Shown one piece after another: positions 42,742 to 50,890 of a stretch of 57,455 nucleotides of DNA (position 1 is the first letter of the stretch; each line of letters starts with the position of its first letter). A program made the translations under genes and the position numbers. The notes under the pieces are model-generated. The model searched no databases, was not told the origin of the DNA, and saw nothing but the letters and a program-made list of their open reading frames with translations. Source of the stretch: Synergistaceae bacterium (GTDB taxonomy: Bacteria; Synergistota; Synergistia; Synergistales; Aminobacteriaceae). The stretch lies in contig JAIRYN010000009.1 in the NCBI GenBank assembly GCA_031267575.1, positions 1 through 57,455 on the forward strand, in the 5' to 3' direction.

Positions 42742-43055
42742 GCGACCACCCCCTCGTTTAACAGCGCCGTCAAGACCTGTTTCACGTCCGCGACGGCGCC
42801 GATGAACGCCATCGTGACGATGTGCTGCGGGCAATTACCGACGACCTCCATCACCGTCACAGGGCTGGTTTTCGCTCCCACGTCGGCGGCGTAGCACATT
42901 TCAGCGAGCGTCCCTTGGACGAGCAACACCGCGCCCCAGCTCGCGGACTTCAGCGTTTCTTCCTCCGCCGCGGCGCGTCCCACGAGAATCCGCCGTGTCA
43001 GGAGCCTTCTCGTCGAAGCCGACGGAGAATAAATACACTTGTGCAAAAGCGCCAT
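42738..43055 (-). CDS. BMC-domain-like shell protein, divergent
   Basis: The 105-residue protein contains WGAVLLVQGTLAEMCYAADVGAKTSPVTV and ITMAFIGAVADVKQVLTAL-type text, which fits the BMC fold (alanine-rich helix AxxAADxxxK and final GxxxxVKxxLxA). It lacks the usual GxIExxG start and has an unusual basic N terminus (STRRLLTRRIL), so it may be a permuted or variant hexameric shell protein. It sits between the PduM-like gene and pduN with 2 bp and 4-bp-overlap spacing. Confidence 0.7.
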   Translation of the reverse strand: MALLHKCIYSPSASTRRLLTRRILVGRAAAEEETLKSASWGAVLLVQGTLAEMCYAADVGAKTSPVTVMEVVGNCPQHIVTMAFIGAVADVKQVLTALLNEGVVA

Positions 43056-43057
43056 GA

Positions 43058-43780
43058 TTAAAAGACTTCCTCGACGCGAATTTTCAGTTGAGTAAGTCTA
43101 TCGAATGCCTCAGGCGTTAGTCTCGCTCCTTTGGCAAGGCGAATCACGGAGCCACGTCTCATGGACTCCCGCGCGAAAGGCGCTATCTCCACCCAAGAGA
43201 ACCAGCCGCCGGACACCGTAACCGCCGGGACCTCCGGTATTTTTGATATTTGTGATATTATTGATATTTCTGATGTTGATATTTCTGATGTTGATGTTGT
43301 TGTTGTTATTTTTGATAGACCCATAAACTTCATTCCTCGCTGGGAGAGGGATTCTAGAACGCGATCACACGCCCGCGCCCGTTTGGACGACGAGAAGCGA
43401 AGCCAGGCGTTGAATGGAGAGGCATCGAAGAGGACGGGGATGGAAGCCTCCAATGCTCCCTCGATCAGGAACGACTCCAAAGAGACGGTCATTCCAGAGG
43501 CTACCTCGCACAGTATCCCCGCGTTTCCAGAGGGAACGACGAGCATGTTCAACGTTCGTCCCTCCCCCTCCGATTCTCCCAGTTCTTCGAGAAGTGACAC
43601 GGTCTGTCCCCAAGGCGTGGGGAGCGTGGGCACGAAAGCCTCATGGCAGTAATGGACCCACCTGAAGCCCTGTTGGCGTTCTAAAAAAACAGGGGCGGCG
43701 GGCCACAGAAAGCCGACTCTTTTCTCGTTCAGTCTTTCTATGACCAGTGACGCCAGAGCCTTAATTTTCTCCGGTTCCAT
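43058..43780 (-). CDS. PduM-like/ethanolamine-utilisation accessory protein
   Basis: The 240-residue protein ends in GSVIRLAKGARLTPEAFDRLTQLKIRVEE, the typical tail of the microcompartment-associated PduM/TIGR02536-like group, and begins with an encapsulation-like helix (KIKALASLVIERLNEK). The middle (ASIPVLFDASPFNAWL) recalls flavoprotein-like folds. Function is unsettled; PduM is needed for proper shell assembly in Salmonella. A low-complexity Thr/Ser/Ile run (TSEISTSEISIIS) comes from repeats. It overlaps eutJ by 20 bp. Confidence 0.6.
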   Translation of the reverse strand: MEPEKIKALASLVIERLNEKRVGFLWPAAPVFLERQQGFRWVHYCHEAFVPTLPTPWGQTVSLLEELGESEGEGRTLNMLVVPSGNAGILCEVASGMTVSLESFLIEGALEASIPVLFDASPFNAWLRFSSSKRARACDRVLESLSQRGMKFMGLSKITTTTSTSEISTSEISIISQISKIPEVPAVTVSGGWFSWVEIAPFARESMRRGSVIRLAKGARLTPEAFDRLTQLKIRVEEVF

Positions 43781-44708
43781 TTTTTTCGTTTCCTTTTCTT
43801 TCGTTTCCCTTTTCGTTCCAGAGGCGAGTGGCGATGCCCGCGGGAGTCACCATCAATGGATGAGGGCACAACTTCACCTCTGAGCCCACCGCCGCGGACA
43901 AAACCTCTTCGGCTCCCGGCAACGCCGCTCCGCCACCCACGGTAATGATGGAGACCTTCCCATAAAAGCCGCTTATTTCAAGATGTTTTCGCGCGATGGT
44001 ACCCATCTTTTCGAGGGTAGGTCGAAGCAAGGGGACAAGGTTGGGGTTGCGCGCGATATTCCGTTTCAGTTTTTCGGCCTCATCGAAAGGAATTTTCAGC
44101 GCGCCGGCAAGAACGAGCGTCATGTGAGTTCCCCCCGTCGGCTCGTCGGCGGAGTAAACGACCTTGCCACCTTGAAGAATTGAGATACCCGTTGTGCCGC
44201 CTCCTATATCGACAATGGCCCCGTCGGTGAAACCCAGAGCGTCTGCCGCTGCCGTCGGCTCCTCGTAAAGGCCCTCACAGGGAAATCCCAGAGTCTCCAC
44301 GACGTTAGCGCAAACTTTGGCCGTTCTTTCGGAAATGCCGGGCGGGTACGCCGCGGCGCCTATGCTGCCTTGCGGGCCATTGCCGTTCAACGAGCGTCCG
44401 AACCGACGTTCCAGGCGCTCCAGGCAACGTTGCATCGTAGCCACCGCGGAAAGGTAATCGACGACAACCCCATCCGCGACGGATTCCCCCGACTCTTCCA
44501 TAGCGGCTCCCACGGGCTCACCCTTTTCGTTCAGGGCGACCAGGACCGTGTTGGTTGTGCCGAGGTCGAAGCCCAAATATAAGCTCTTCCACTCCGTAAG
44601 GGCAGAAGTCGCCCCCAGCGACGCTTCGAGTGGCTCCAACAAACCAGGACCATAGGCCCTGGACCCGTTAGCCTTCGGCGGGTTATTCACATTCTGTTCT
44701 CCGCTCAC
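43761..44708 (-). CDS. eutJ: EutJ-type actin/Hsp70-fold protein
   Basis: The 315-residue protein has the ATPase-fold motifs LYLGFDLGTTNTVLVAL (phosphate 1), AIVDIGGGTTGISIL (phosphate 2) and ISIITVGGGAALPGAEE (adenosine). This is EutJ, a chaperone-like protein of ethanolamine operons; its presence within a Pdu-type operon, in place of PduJ-like order, is unusual but occurs in mixed loci. The first 40 residues before LYLGF are unstructured, and the tail is a GNE/KGN repeat. Confidence 0.9.
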   Translation of the reverse strand: MSGEQNVNNPPKANGSRAYGPGLLEPLEASLGATSALTEWKSLYLGFDLGTTNTVLVALNEKGEPVGAAMEESGESVADGVVVDYLSAVATMQRCLERLERRFGRSLNGNGPQGSIGAAAYPPGISERTAKVCANVVETLGFPCEGLYEEPTAAADALGFTDGAIVDIGGGTTGISILQGGKVVYSADEPTGGTHMTLVLAGALKIPFDEAEKLKRNIARNPNLVPLLRPTLEKMGTIARKHLEISGFYGKVSIITVGGGAALPGAEEVLSAAVGSEVKLCPHPLMVTPAGIATRLWNEKGNERKGNEKNGTGEN

Positions 44709-44751
44709 GTTGCTCGCTCACCTCCCTGGGGGCCAGGGGACATCCCCCTGG

Positions 44752-45531
44752 TTATCCGTGTTTTTTTGTATTCTTTCCACGTTTGCCCGGCTTGGGCTTA
44801 TTCTCCGTCTGCTGTGTTTCATGTTCGGTTGGATCAGTTGGTTCACTTAGATTATTTGAATCACTTGCTTCGCTTGCTTCACTTGAATCACTTAGTTCAC
44901 TTGAACTACTTGCTTCACCTAGATCATTTGAACTATTTGGTTCACTTGAATATCTTGACGTAAGCTGATCATTTGAATCACTTGATTCACTTAGAGCATT
45001 TGGATCACTTGGAGCATTTGAATCACTTGAATCACTTGATTCACTTAGAACATTTGATTCACTTGATTCACTTAGAACATTTGATTCACTTGATTCACTT
45101 AGAGCATTTGAATCATTTGGATCACTTGGAGCATTTGAATCACTTGGAGCATTTGAATCACTTGATTCACTTAGAACATTTGATTCACTTGGAGCAACTG
45201 GCTCCACATCTTCGTTTTCTTCAGTTTTTAGATAGGCGAGAATCGTTTCTTTGTTCCAGGCCATAATGTTGCCCATACCCTCTGCCGGGCGCGGGATGAT
45301 GTCCGTCGCCCAGATCCTTGATACGCCACCCGCTGCCGCTTTGGCCGCGTCTATCGCGGCCTTGACCGCGCCCACTTCTCCGCGTATCTTTACGGTGATA
45401 CAGCCTCGACCTTTCGAGTTCTCCCGCCCTATGAGCTTTACGTTCGCGGCCTTGAGAGCCGCGTCCGCGGCGGCAATGGCGGCCGCGAGCCCAACGGTCT
45501 CTATAAAGCCAAGAGCTTTGCCGTCACTCAT
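44752..45531 (-). CDS. pduK: BMC-H shell protein with long Ser-rich repeat tail (PduK-like)
   Basis: Residues 1-90 form a canonical hexameric BMC domain (ALGFIETVGLAAAIAAADAALKAANVKL, KIRGEVGAVKAAIDAAKAAAGG). It then continues for about 170 residues of Ser/Asp/Asn/Glu triplets (SES, SDS, NAP, SDP, NAL) ending in a basic cluster (GKRGKNTKKHG). The DNA repeats with a 9-bp period. PduK in Salmonella is also a BMC-H with a C-terminal extension, but the extension here is unrelated and highly acidic. I start at ATG 45531, 8 bp inside pduH, not at 45672. Confidence 0.85.
   Translation of the reverse strand: MSDGKALGFIETVGLAAAIAAADAALKAANVKLIGRENSKGRGCITVKIRGEVGAVKAAIDAAKAAAGGVSRIWATDIIPRPAEGMGNIMAWNKETILAYLKTEENEDVEPVAPSESNVLSESSDSNAPSDSNAPSDPNDSNALSESSESNVLSESSESNVLSESSDSSDSNAPSDPNALSESSDSNDQLTSRYSSEPNSSNDLGEASSSSELSDSSEASEASDSNNLSEPTDPTEHETQQTENKPKPGKRGKNTKKHG
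44845..45200 (-). repeat. 9-bp-period coding repeat array in the BMC tail
   Basis: About 40 imperfect 9-bp units such as GAATCACTT, GATTCACTT, GGATCACTT and AGAGCATTT (plus-strand text) encode Ser-x-Ser-type tripeptides. Larger blocks of 27-45 bp are duplicated again, showing growth by unequal duplication while keeping the frame. Confidence 0.95.
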
Positions 45532-45943
45532 GTCCGTCCACCCCTTCCGTTTCGTACATAATCGGCTCCCCTTTGGATATTCTGGCGGCCGTCTGACCGA
45601 GCCAGCGAAGCCGCGAGGGCGTGTTGACGTCCCGTTCCAGATAAGGCGCATCAGCCACGGAAAACAGAGCAATCGCTCCCTTGCGCTCCGGGCATATCCC
45701 TATGCCGGTCTCTAAGCGTGATCGAAGACACGCCACGCGGGCCAGCTCCGAGGACGATCCGGAGCCCACGTTTTTAGCGTTTTGGGTAAACCAAGCAAGA
45801 GGCACACCTTCCTCCTCGCACCCGGCGCCTACGGCTTTCGCGTCGCTCTCCTTGAAGGAGGCGTCCGTCACCAACCAGACGGAGGGTTTGTTGTCCGGAA
45901 GCGCGTCTTTGCCCGCGCCAACACGCCCAAACCAGGCGCTCAT
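45524..45943 (-). CDS. pduH: Diol dehydratase reactivase small subunit PduH
   Basis: The 139-residue protein has the family segments PSVWLVTDASFKESDAKAVGAGCEEEGVPLAWF, SELARVACLRSRLETGIGI and SRLRWLGQTAARISKGEPI. It matches the beta subunit of diol/glycerol dehydratase reactivase, which exchanges damaged cobalamin from PduCDE. The ATG overlaps the pduG stop (ATGA); the stop overlaps the BMC start by 8 bp. Confidence 0.92.
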   Translation of the reverse strand: MSAWFGRVGAGKDALPDNKPSVWLVTDASFKESDAKAVGAGCEEEGVPLAWFTQNAKNVGSGSSSELARVACLRSRLETGIGICPERKGAIALFSVADAPYLERDVNTPSRLRWLGQTAARISKGEPIMYETEGVDGHE

Positions 45944-47772
45944 AGCTCCTCCATCGACGAGAGCACAAGCCCCGTGGCAACGGCGTTTCTTGGTCCCTCC
46001 GTCGAGCGAATGTTGCCGCGTCCCGCCACGATCCCATAACGGGAAAGCGTGTCTGTTATCATGGTCGGTACCTCGAAATCCTTCGCCGAGCCTCCGACTA
46101 GAACGACGTAATCAACAAGGCGTATGTTGTTGCCGGGGGCCACCTGCGATAACGCTCGCAGAGCGTTTTTGACGAAGACCTCGCGCTTTGCCTTGCGCCG
46201 AGCCGCGCGGACCCCTTCGACGCTGACGCGAGGTAAGTTCAGAGGTTGGAGCATGTCGTTCTCATGCAACAGAGCGACGCGCCCAAAGACGTTTGGGTCA
46301 AGGGGCTTGTCGAAAAAGCGGACCGTACCATCCTCTTGCCGGATGTGAAAAGCGCTTTCGGCTTTGCAAAGTGGATAGCGTTTGATCGCCTCCGCCAGGT
46401 CCATGTCCTCTATGCCGAGTTCGCTGGCAATGATCGTGTTGACCATGTTCCCCGCGCCCGCAAGGTGCGTCAAAGTCACGGAACCGTCGGTTTTCATGAA
46501 CGAGGCGTCGGAGCTGCCGGCGCCCAGGTCCAAAATCGCCACAGGAGGCTTTGTGCCCGGTGTCGTCAACGCACCCCGGATAGCCATGTCGGCTTCGATG
46601 CCTCCCACCTCGACCGTCACCCCAAATTCCTCGGAGACGGCCAAGGCGAGCCGCCGCATGGGCAGCTCCTCGGTCTTCACCATCACTGCCAGAGCCACCC
46701 CAGATTCCAGGGAAAACTCCCCAGCGACACCGCCGACCACCTTCTGCGGAACCAGAGTGTCCACTGCCAAAAGATCCTGAATGTAGATTTCGCCTATGGG
46801 AATGTTCGTCAAATCCGACATCGTGCGGCGCACACGTTCCATCATACCGCCAACGTTTGTTCCGGGCTGCCCAAAGATGTTTTCGACGGGGCGGCAGTCC
46901 GTGACCGTATTTTGAACCGCGTCGGCCCCGTCCTCGGCGTTTACCGTGCGTTTCCCCTGGGGACCAATGATGTATAGCTCTCCAGCCGGTATGCGGCGCT
47001 CACGAACCTCGCCCAGGGGAGTGCGAATGACAACGGCGGAACGATTACCCACCAGGGCCCGCGCCACCGGTACAATCTGCTTTGTCTCCTCGGGCGAAAG
47101 CGCGAAAAGCGAGGCGATATCATAAGGATTCGAGAGCAGCGACACGACACGCCCCGGAGGCGCCACCTCGACGCAGCATCTCATACCGAGGGGCACCCGC
47201 TCGATGGCGCTGACTTCATCCACGACCGGGATGACGCGAGGCAGGCGATTCACGATGAGGACTCCGTCGTCGGACTGGCAAATAGCGGCCGCGACGTTCA
47301 CACCTCGCTTCATCGCCTCGGCTATGCCGGCGGCGGCAATTTCATAGTCAAACTTAGCCGCGATGACGGGAATGACGGACTCGCCCTCCGCCGTTTGCCA
47401 CAGATCCTCGAAGGGCGTGGACACGCCTATGCCGAGCCCGATTCCGCCGGGCGTTGACGGATTATGTCCAATCATAGTGGATTCCGTAACGATGGTTTCC
47501 GTAACGGTCTCCATCGCCACGTCGCCGATAACCGGAGCCGCGCGGTTGAGGCGAATGAGGTCGACAGCCTTGTATTCGTCACGTCTGAAGCCGGCGCGTT
47601 CCAGAGCCATGCCCAAAGAGGAACGGAGGCCCGCGACGTTTTGAAGCGTGCCTTTTATGCCCGTGGTATCGCTGATGCCGGTAGCCAGGAACGTGATATT
47701 CCGTCCCTCTACGCGCGCGAGCGCCGTTTCGGTCGTCGCGTTGCCGATATCGATTCCAGCCACTATACCCAT
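45940..47772 (-). CDS. pduG: Diol dehydratase reactivase large subunit PduG
   Basis: The 610-residue ATPase begins IVAGIDIGNATTETALARV, includes ERVPLGMRCCVEVAPPGRVV, EIYIQDLLAVDTLVPQKVVGG, AILDLGAGSSDASFM and VLVGGSAKDFEVPTMITDTLS. These fit DdrA/PduG. It reactivates the B12-dependent dehydratase by ATP-driven release of inactive cobalamin. It lies 1 bp after pduE and is directly coupled to pduH. Confidence 0.96.
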   Translation of the reverse strand: MGIVAGIDIGNATTETALARVEGRNITFLATGISDTTGIKGTLQNVAGLRSSLGMALERAGFRRDEYKAVDLIRLNRAAPVIGDVAMETVTETIVTESTMIGHNPSTPGGIGLGIGVSTPFEDLWQTAEGESVIPVIAAKFDYEIAAAGIAEAMKRGVNVAAAICQSDDGVLIVNRLPRVIPVVDEVSAIERVPLGMRCCVEVAPPGRVVSLLSNPYDIASLFALSPEETKQIVPVARALVGNRSAVVIRTPLGEVRERRIPAGELYIIGPQGKRTVNAEDGADAVQNTVTDCRPVENIFGQPGTNVGGMMERVRRTMSDLTNIPIGEIYIQDLLAVDTLVPQKVVGGVAGEFSLESGVALAVMVKTEELPMRRLALAVSEEFGVTVEVGGIEADMAIRGALTTPGTKPPVAILDLGAGSSDASFMKTDGSVTLTHLAGAGNMVNTIIASELGIEDMDLAEAIKRYPLCKAESAFHIRQEDGTVRFFDKPLDPNVFGRVALLHENDMLQPLNLPRVSVEGVRAARRKAKREVFVKNALRALSQVAPGNNIRLVDYVVLVGGSAKDFEVPTMITDTLSRYGIVAGRGNIRSTEGPRNAVATGLVLSSMEEL

Positions 47773-47773
47773 T

Positions 47774-48337
47774 TTAATCCGTGGGCAGATCGCCTTTCAA
47801 CAACCCCCGACGCTGATAGACATCAGCGGCCTCCCGGACAAAGGTCGAGCAGACACTGGCGTCATATTGACTCTGCAGTTCCTCGGCCATCGCCAATAGT
47901 TCTTCCTTCGTCGAGCGGTGAGGCCGAAGGCTGTTGTACATTTCCAAAATTCTGGCGTCGGGGATTTTCGTCATTTCGCGGGCTCTCCCGAAGTTGAGAG
48001 CGATCTGGGAGCGACCGGCCGACGCAGCAATGTCCCCCTGCATTCGGAGAACGTCAGGCGATATGCTGAAGTCCTCGAAGGTGACTTTCCCGCTCTCGAC
48101 GTTTTCGAGGGTCAGCTCGTCGAAGGGGATTCCCCGCGGGCTTTTCAGGATATCTCTGCGCTTCATGCCCAGCGGATAGTCTTGGGCGGTGATTTCGGGG
48201 CCGGCCGCCGCGCTTGCGGGGGCTTTGCTTGCGGGGGCCGCGCTTATAGGAGCCGCGTTTATAGGAGCCACGCCACTCAGCTCCCGCAAAACTTGTCGGA
48301 CAACGCTCGCGATGAGTTCTTCATTTGTTTGTGCCAT
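47774..48337 (-). CDS. pduE: Propanediol dehydratase small subunit
   Basis: The 187-residue protein has PLGMKRRDILKSPRGIPFDELTLENVESGKV, DFSISPDVLRMQGDIA and LRPHRSTKEELLAMAEEL, the PduE/gamma-subunit pattern. The N-terminal extension is Ala/Pro-rich (APINAAPISAAPASKAPAS), produced by small duplications. Uniquely in this operon its start is preceded by the repeated leader element (48349-48437) instead of following pduD directly, so it may have an extra promoter or a private ribosome site. Confidence 0.95.
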   Translation of the reverse strand: MAQTNEELIASVVRQVLRELSGVAPINAAPISAAPASKAPASAAAGPEITAQDYPLGMKRRDILKSPRGIPFDELTLENVESGKVTFEDFSISPDVLRMQGDIAASAGRSQIALNFGRAREMTKIPDARILEMYNSLRPHRSTKEELLAMAEELQSQYDASVCSTFVREAADVYQRRGLLKGDLPTD

Positions 48338-48348
48338 CTTCGTCCGAT

Positions 48349-48437
48349 CCGATCCTTTCAGCGTACTAATACCTACTTATAACGAGTAGATATATTTCGC
48401 ATAGTATTTTTTTGACTATAAAGCCAAAGAAAAAGCT
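48349..48437 (-). promoter_or_regulatory. Repeated 5' leader element, copy C (between pduD and pduE)
   Basis: Inverted relative to copies A and B in the window but in the same orientation relative to its gene. It begins 4 bp after the pduD stop and ends near the pduE start: AGCTTTTTCTTTGGC, TTTATAGTC, the GTAGG-type stem and GTACGCTGAAAGGATCGG. The sequence is very close to copy B (28755-28842). Confidence 0.85.
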
Positions 48438-48440
48438 CCC

Positions 48441-49142
48441 CTATTCAAAGGAAACCGACAGTTCCTGCGGAGCTTTCGAGCGCTCCTGGAAAGCGGCCTC
48501 TTTGTTGTGCAGTAGCGCCGCGAGCCCCTGATAACGAGGGCGAGCCATGGGGTCGTTCTTCGTGGGCACAGGCGTGGGAGTCTCACCCTTCGCGTACTTC
48601 GCGGCGTTCTTACCGATGGCGCGGAACGTCGGAAGGTCGATGACGGGAGACTGAGGGAACAGCTCCAGGTTTGAGAGGGGGTTCAGGTCGCGTTGGTGAA
48701 TGACGGCGGTTCCACGCGACAAAATGCCGATCCCTATACCGGAGCCGGATATACGGGCCGCGTGATGGGCCATAAACGCCACATCGGCCGTGTGATAGAC
48801 GCGAATAGCACGCACGTGGAGCCCTTCCTCCTCCGCCCCGGCAAAAACCTGACGCAACACCGCGGAGTGGGGGATTTTCACGATCGTTGTCTTGAACGTT
48901 GTGCCGAAAGCGGGAGTTACAGCAAGTACGATCTCTTTCGGGTCGGATCCGCGCGAGGCCGCTCCTTTTTCTTGGAGCAGGAGTCCAGCAGGCTCCTCAG
49001 CAACCGTGGAAGTGGCAACCGAAGAAGTGGCAACTGTAGAAGCGGAAACCGTGGACGATACTTCTCCCGCTCTGGCTCCCGCCTCCATTTCGGCCAGAAC
49101 CTCTGTCACGATTTTTTCGAGCAGTTCAGGATTGATCTGCAT
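48441..49142 (-). CDS. pduD: Propanediol dehydratase medium subunit
   Basis: The protein begins MQINPELLEKIVTEVLAEM, an N-terminal amphipathic encapsulation helix like that of PduD, then a repeat-expanded linker with VSASTVATSSVATSTV, then the core EIVLAVTPAFGTTFKTTIVKIPHSAVLRQVFAGAEEEGL, LSRGTAVIHQRDLNPLSNLELFPQ. It targets the dehydratase into the microcompartment. I prefer ATG 49142 over GTG 49151 because AGGAAGG is well spaced for it. Confidence 0.95.
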   Translation of the reverse strand: MQINPELLEKIVTEVLAEMEAGARAGEVSSTVSASTVATSSVATSTVAEEPAGLLLQEKGAASRGSDPKEIVLAVTPAFGTTFKTTIVKIPHSAVLRQVFAGAEEEGLHVRAIRVYHTADVAFMAHHAARISGSGIGIGILSRGTAVIHQRDLNPLSNLELFPQSPVIDLPTFRAIGKNAAKYAKGETPTPVPTKNDPMARPRYQGLAALLHNKEAAFQERSKAPQELSVSFE

Positions 49143-49166
49143 AATTTCCACCCTTCCTAATACTTC

Positions 49167-50840
49167 CTATACGTCTTCGGCGCGAATGGCCCAGGGAATA
49201 GCCTTGATTTCCTCCCAGCGCTCGCTGGATATTTCGTAGCCAGTGCCGGGGCCCATGTAAGTGTTCGGATCGTTGACGGCGCTATAGACCGTGCCATCAG
49301 TCCCGACCCACGCGGATGTCTGGAGATAATCCCCGGCGACGCGCTGCCTCATCATGAGGATAATGGACTCGGCCACGTCGCGGAAACCGCGTTTCGCCAG
49401 AGCTTTCGCCACGTCCACGCCGGTAACGCCGTCGCTCATCAGACGTTCCGCCGCTTTGAGGTCCTCAGGAATGTTGCGATTGCCGATGTCATTGGAACCG
49501 TAAGCATAGGTGCACGCCTCGACTTCATCGTCAGTAATGGGGGGAAAGCCGAGTTCCGCGAACACGGCCTGCATGGCGCGCGCGGCCTTATTGCGGACCG
49601 CTATGACGTCCTCTTCTTTCACGGGCCGGAGGCCACCGTCTACCTTGAAGTCGCGCTGGAGCGCCAGGTAGTCGTCCATATCGGAAATGTCCCAGTTGGA
49701 GCCCGCGAACATGTTGTCGTAGTTCGGTACCGAGGAGTACCCGGAGAATATCCAATCCGTGCCAGGGAGGAACTGCGGCATTGTCCGCGCGGTTCTGCGC
49801 TGGTCGGAGTGGGAGAAAGTTTGGTCGTTGCCGCTGGCCACCTCCAGGTCGAGACACATGGTGATGAGGTTCTCCGCCGTCACGGCGCGAAGCCCGGAGG
49901 GAACCGCTGCGGGCACGCCGATGCAGGAGATGGAGCCGTTTTGAAGCCCTTGCACCCCAGCGCCCTTCGTGACCATGACGCAGAGGGCTTCCAGGTAGAG
50001 CATCGACTTGCCCTCGGCCGCGCCCATCTGAACCTCGGAGCCCGTGCCGGACGTGAAGCGCATCTTGAGGCCGCGGCTCGCGTAGGCGGAGGCCAGGAAC
50101 GCCTTCGACCAGGGCGTGTCGTCTCCGTCCACGAAGACGCGCTCGGTGCCGTAGACCGAGACGGTTTCGGCGTAACTGGTCAGGCCGCGCATACCGACCT
50201 GTAGCTCGAACGCCTCTTCGAGGGCATCTTGCGACAGGGTACCGCGGCGTCCCACCTGCCCGCCCACCAGAAGGGCCAGCGCGTTGAAGGGCGCGTAACG
50301 AACAACACCCACCGTCGTCTCTATTTCTTTGAAGCCCCGATATGTGGCCTCGGCCGCGTCCGCCGCCAGCATGACCGGATGGTCTTTCGCACTGGTAACG
50401 TGGGCCTGGTTGGCGGGCGTCTGGCGGCAGCGCATTTTCTGCATCGCCATCATCATTTCGACCACGTTCATGCGGTCCATGACGCGGGCTATCTTAGCCG
50501 GGGTGAGAGCCGTGAACATGCGGATGCACTCTGGACGCGGGACGTTGATGTCCACGAGCATACGGGCGAGTTCTATCTCGCTCTTCGCCATAGCCTCTTT
50601 CGCGTTTTCGACGTTGATCGCGTAATCCGCCACGAATTGCTCTATCGTGGTAAATTCGACTCTGGACTTACCGTCCATTTCAACGATCTTGCCATTTTCT
50701 ATTTTAAGAGAGGGTTGCGGGTCTTGGGGGCTACCCATCGCGTAAAGTCCCACCTCAATCCATTCCCCGATGAAGCCGTCGAGGTGGACCGGACGTTTTT
50801 CGAGCGCTTCGAATCTTTTGCTGCGTTTTGTGCCAGCCAT
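49167..50840 (-). CDS. pduC: Propanediol dehydratase large subunit
   Basis: From ATG 50840 (557 residues, family about 554) it follows the PduC sequence closely: SKRFEALEKRPVHLDGFIGEW, MNVVEMMMAMQKMR, ADAAEATYRGF, TVSVYGTERVFVDGDDTPWSKAFLASAYASRGLKMRFTSGTGSEVQMG, GADGTVYSA-type tail. The adenosylcobalamin-dependent enzyme dehydrates 1,2-propanediol (and glycerol) to propanal (or 3-hydroxypropanal). The frame upstream to 51035 has no family match. GAGGAAGG lies upstream as ribosome site. Confidence 0.98.
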   Translation of the reverse strand: MAGTKRSKRFEALEKRPVHLDGFIGEWIEVGLYAMGSPQDPQPSLKIENGKIVEMDGKSRVEFTTIEQFVADYAINVENAKEAMAKSEIELARMLVDINVPRPECIRMFTALTPAKIARVMDRMNVVEMMMAMQKMRCRQTPANQAHVTSAKDHPVMLAADAAEATYRGFKEIETTVGVVRYAPFNALALLVGGQVGRRGTLSQDALEEAFELQVGMRGLTSYAETVSVYGTERVFVDGDDTPWSKAFLASAYASRGLKMRFTSGTGSEVQMGAAEGKSMLYLEALCVMVTKGAGVQGLQNGSISCIGVPAAVPSGLRAVTAENLITMCLDLEVASGNDQTFSHSDQRRTARTMPQFLPGTDWIFSGYSSVPNYDNMFAGSNWDISDMDDYLALQRDFKVDGGLRPVKEEDVIAVRNKAARAMQAVFAELGFPPITDDEVEACTYAYGSNDIGNRNIPEDLKAAERLMSDGVTGVDVAKALAKRGFRDVAESIILMMRQRVAGDYLQTSAWVGTDGTVYSAVNDPNTYMGPGTGYEISSERWEEIKAIPWAIRAEDV

Positions 50841-50890
50841 TCTCAAGCCACCTTCCTCATTCTTCCTCGTTTTCAGAGGAACTTTGCCGG

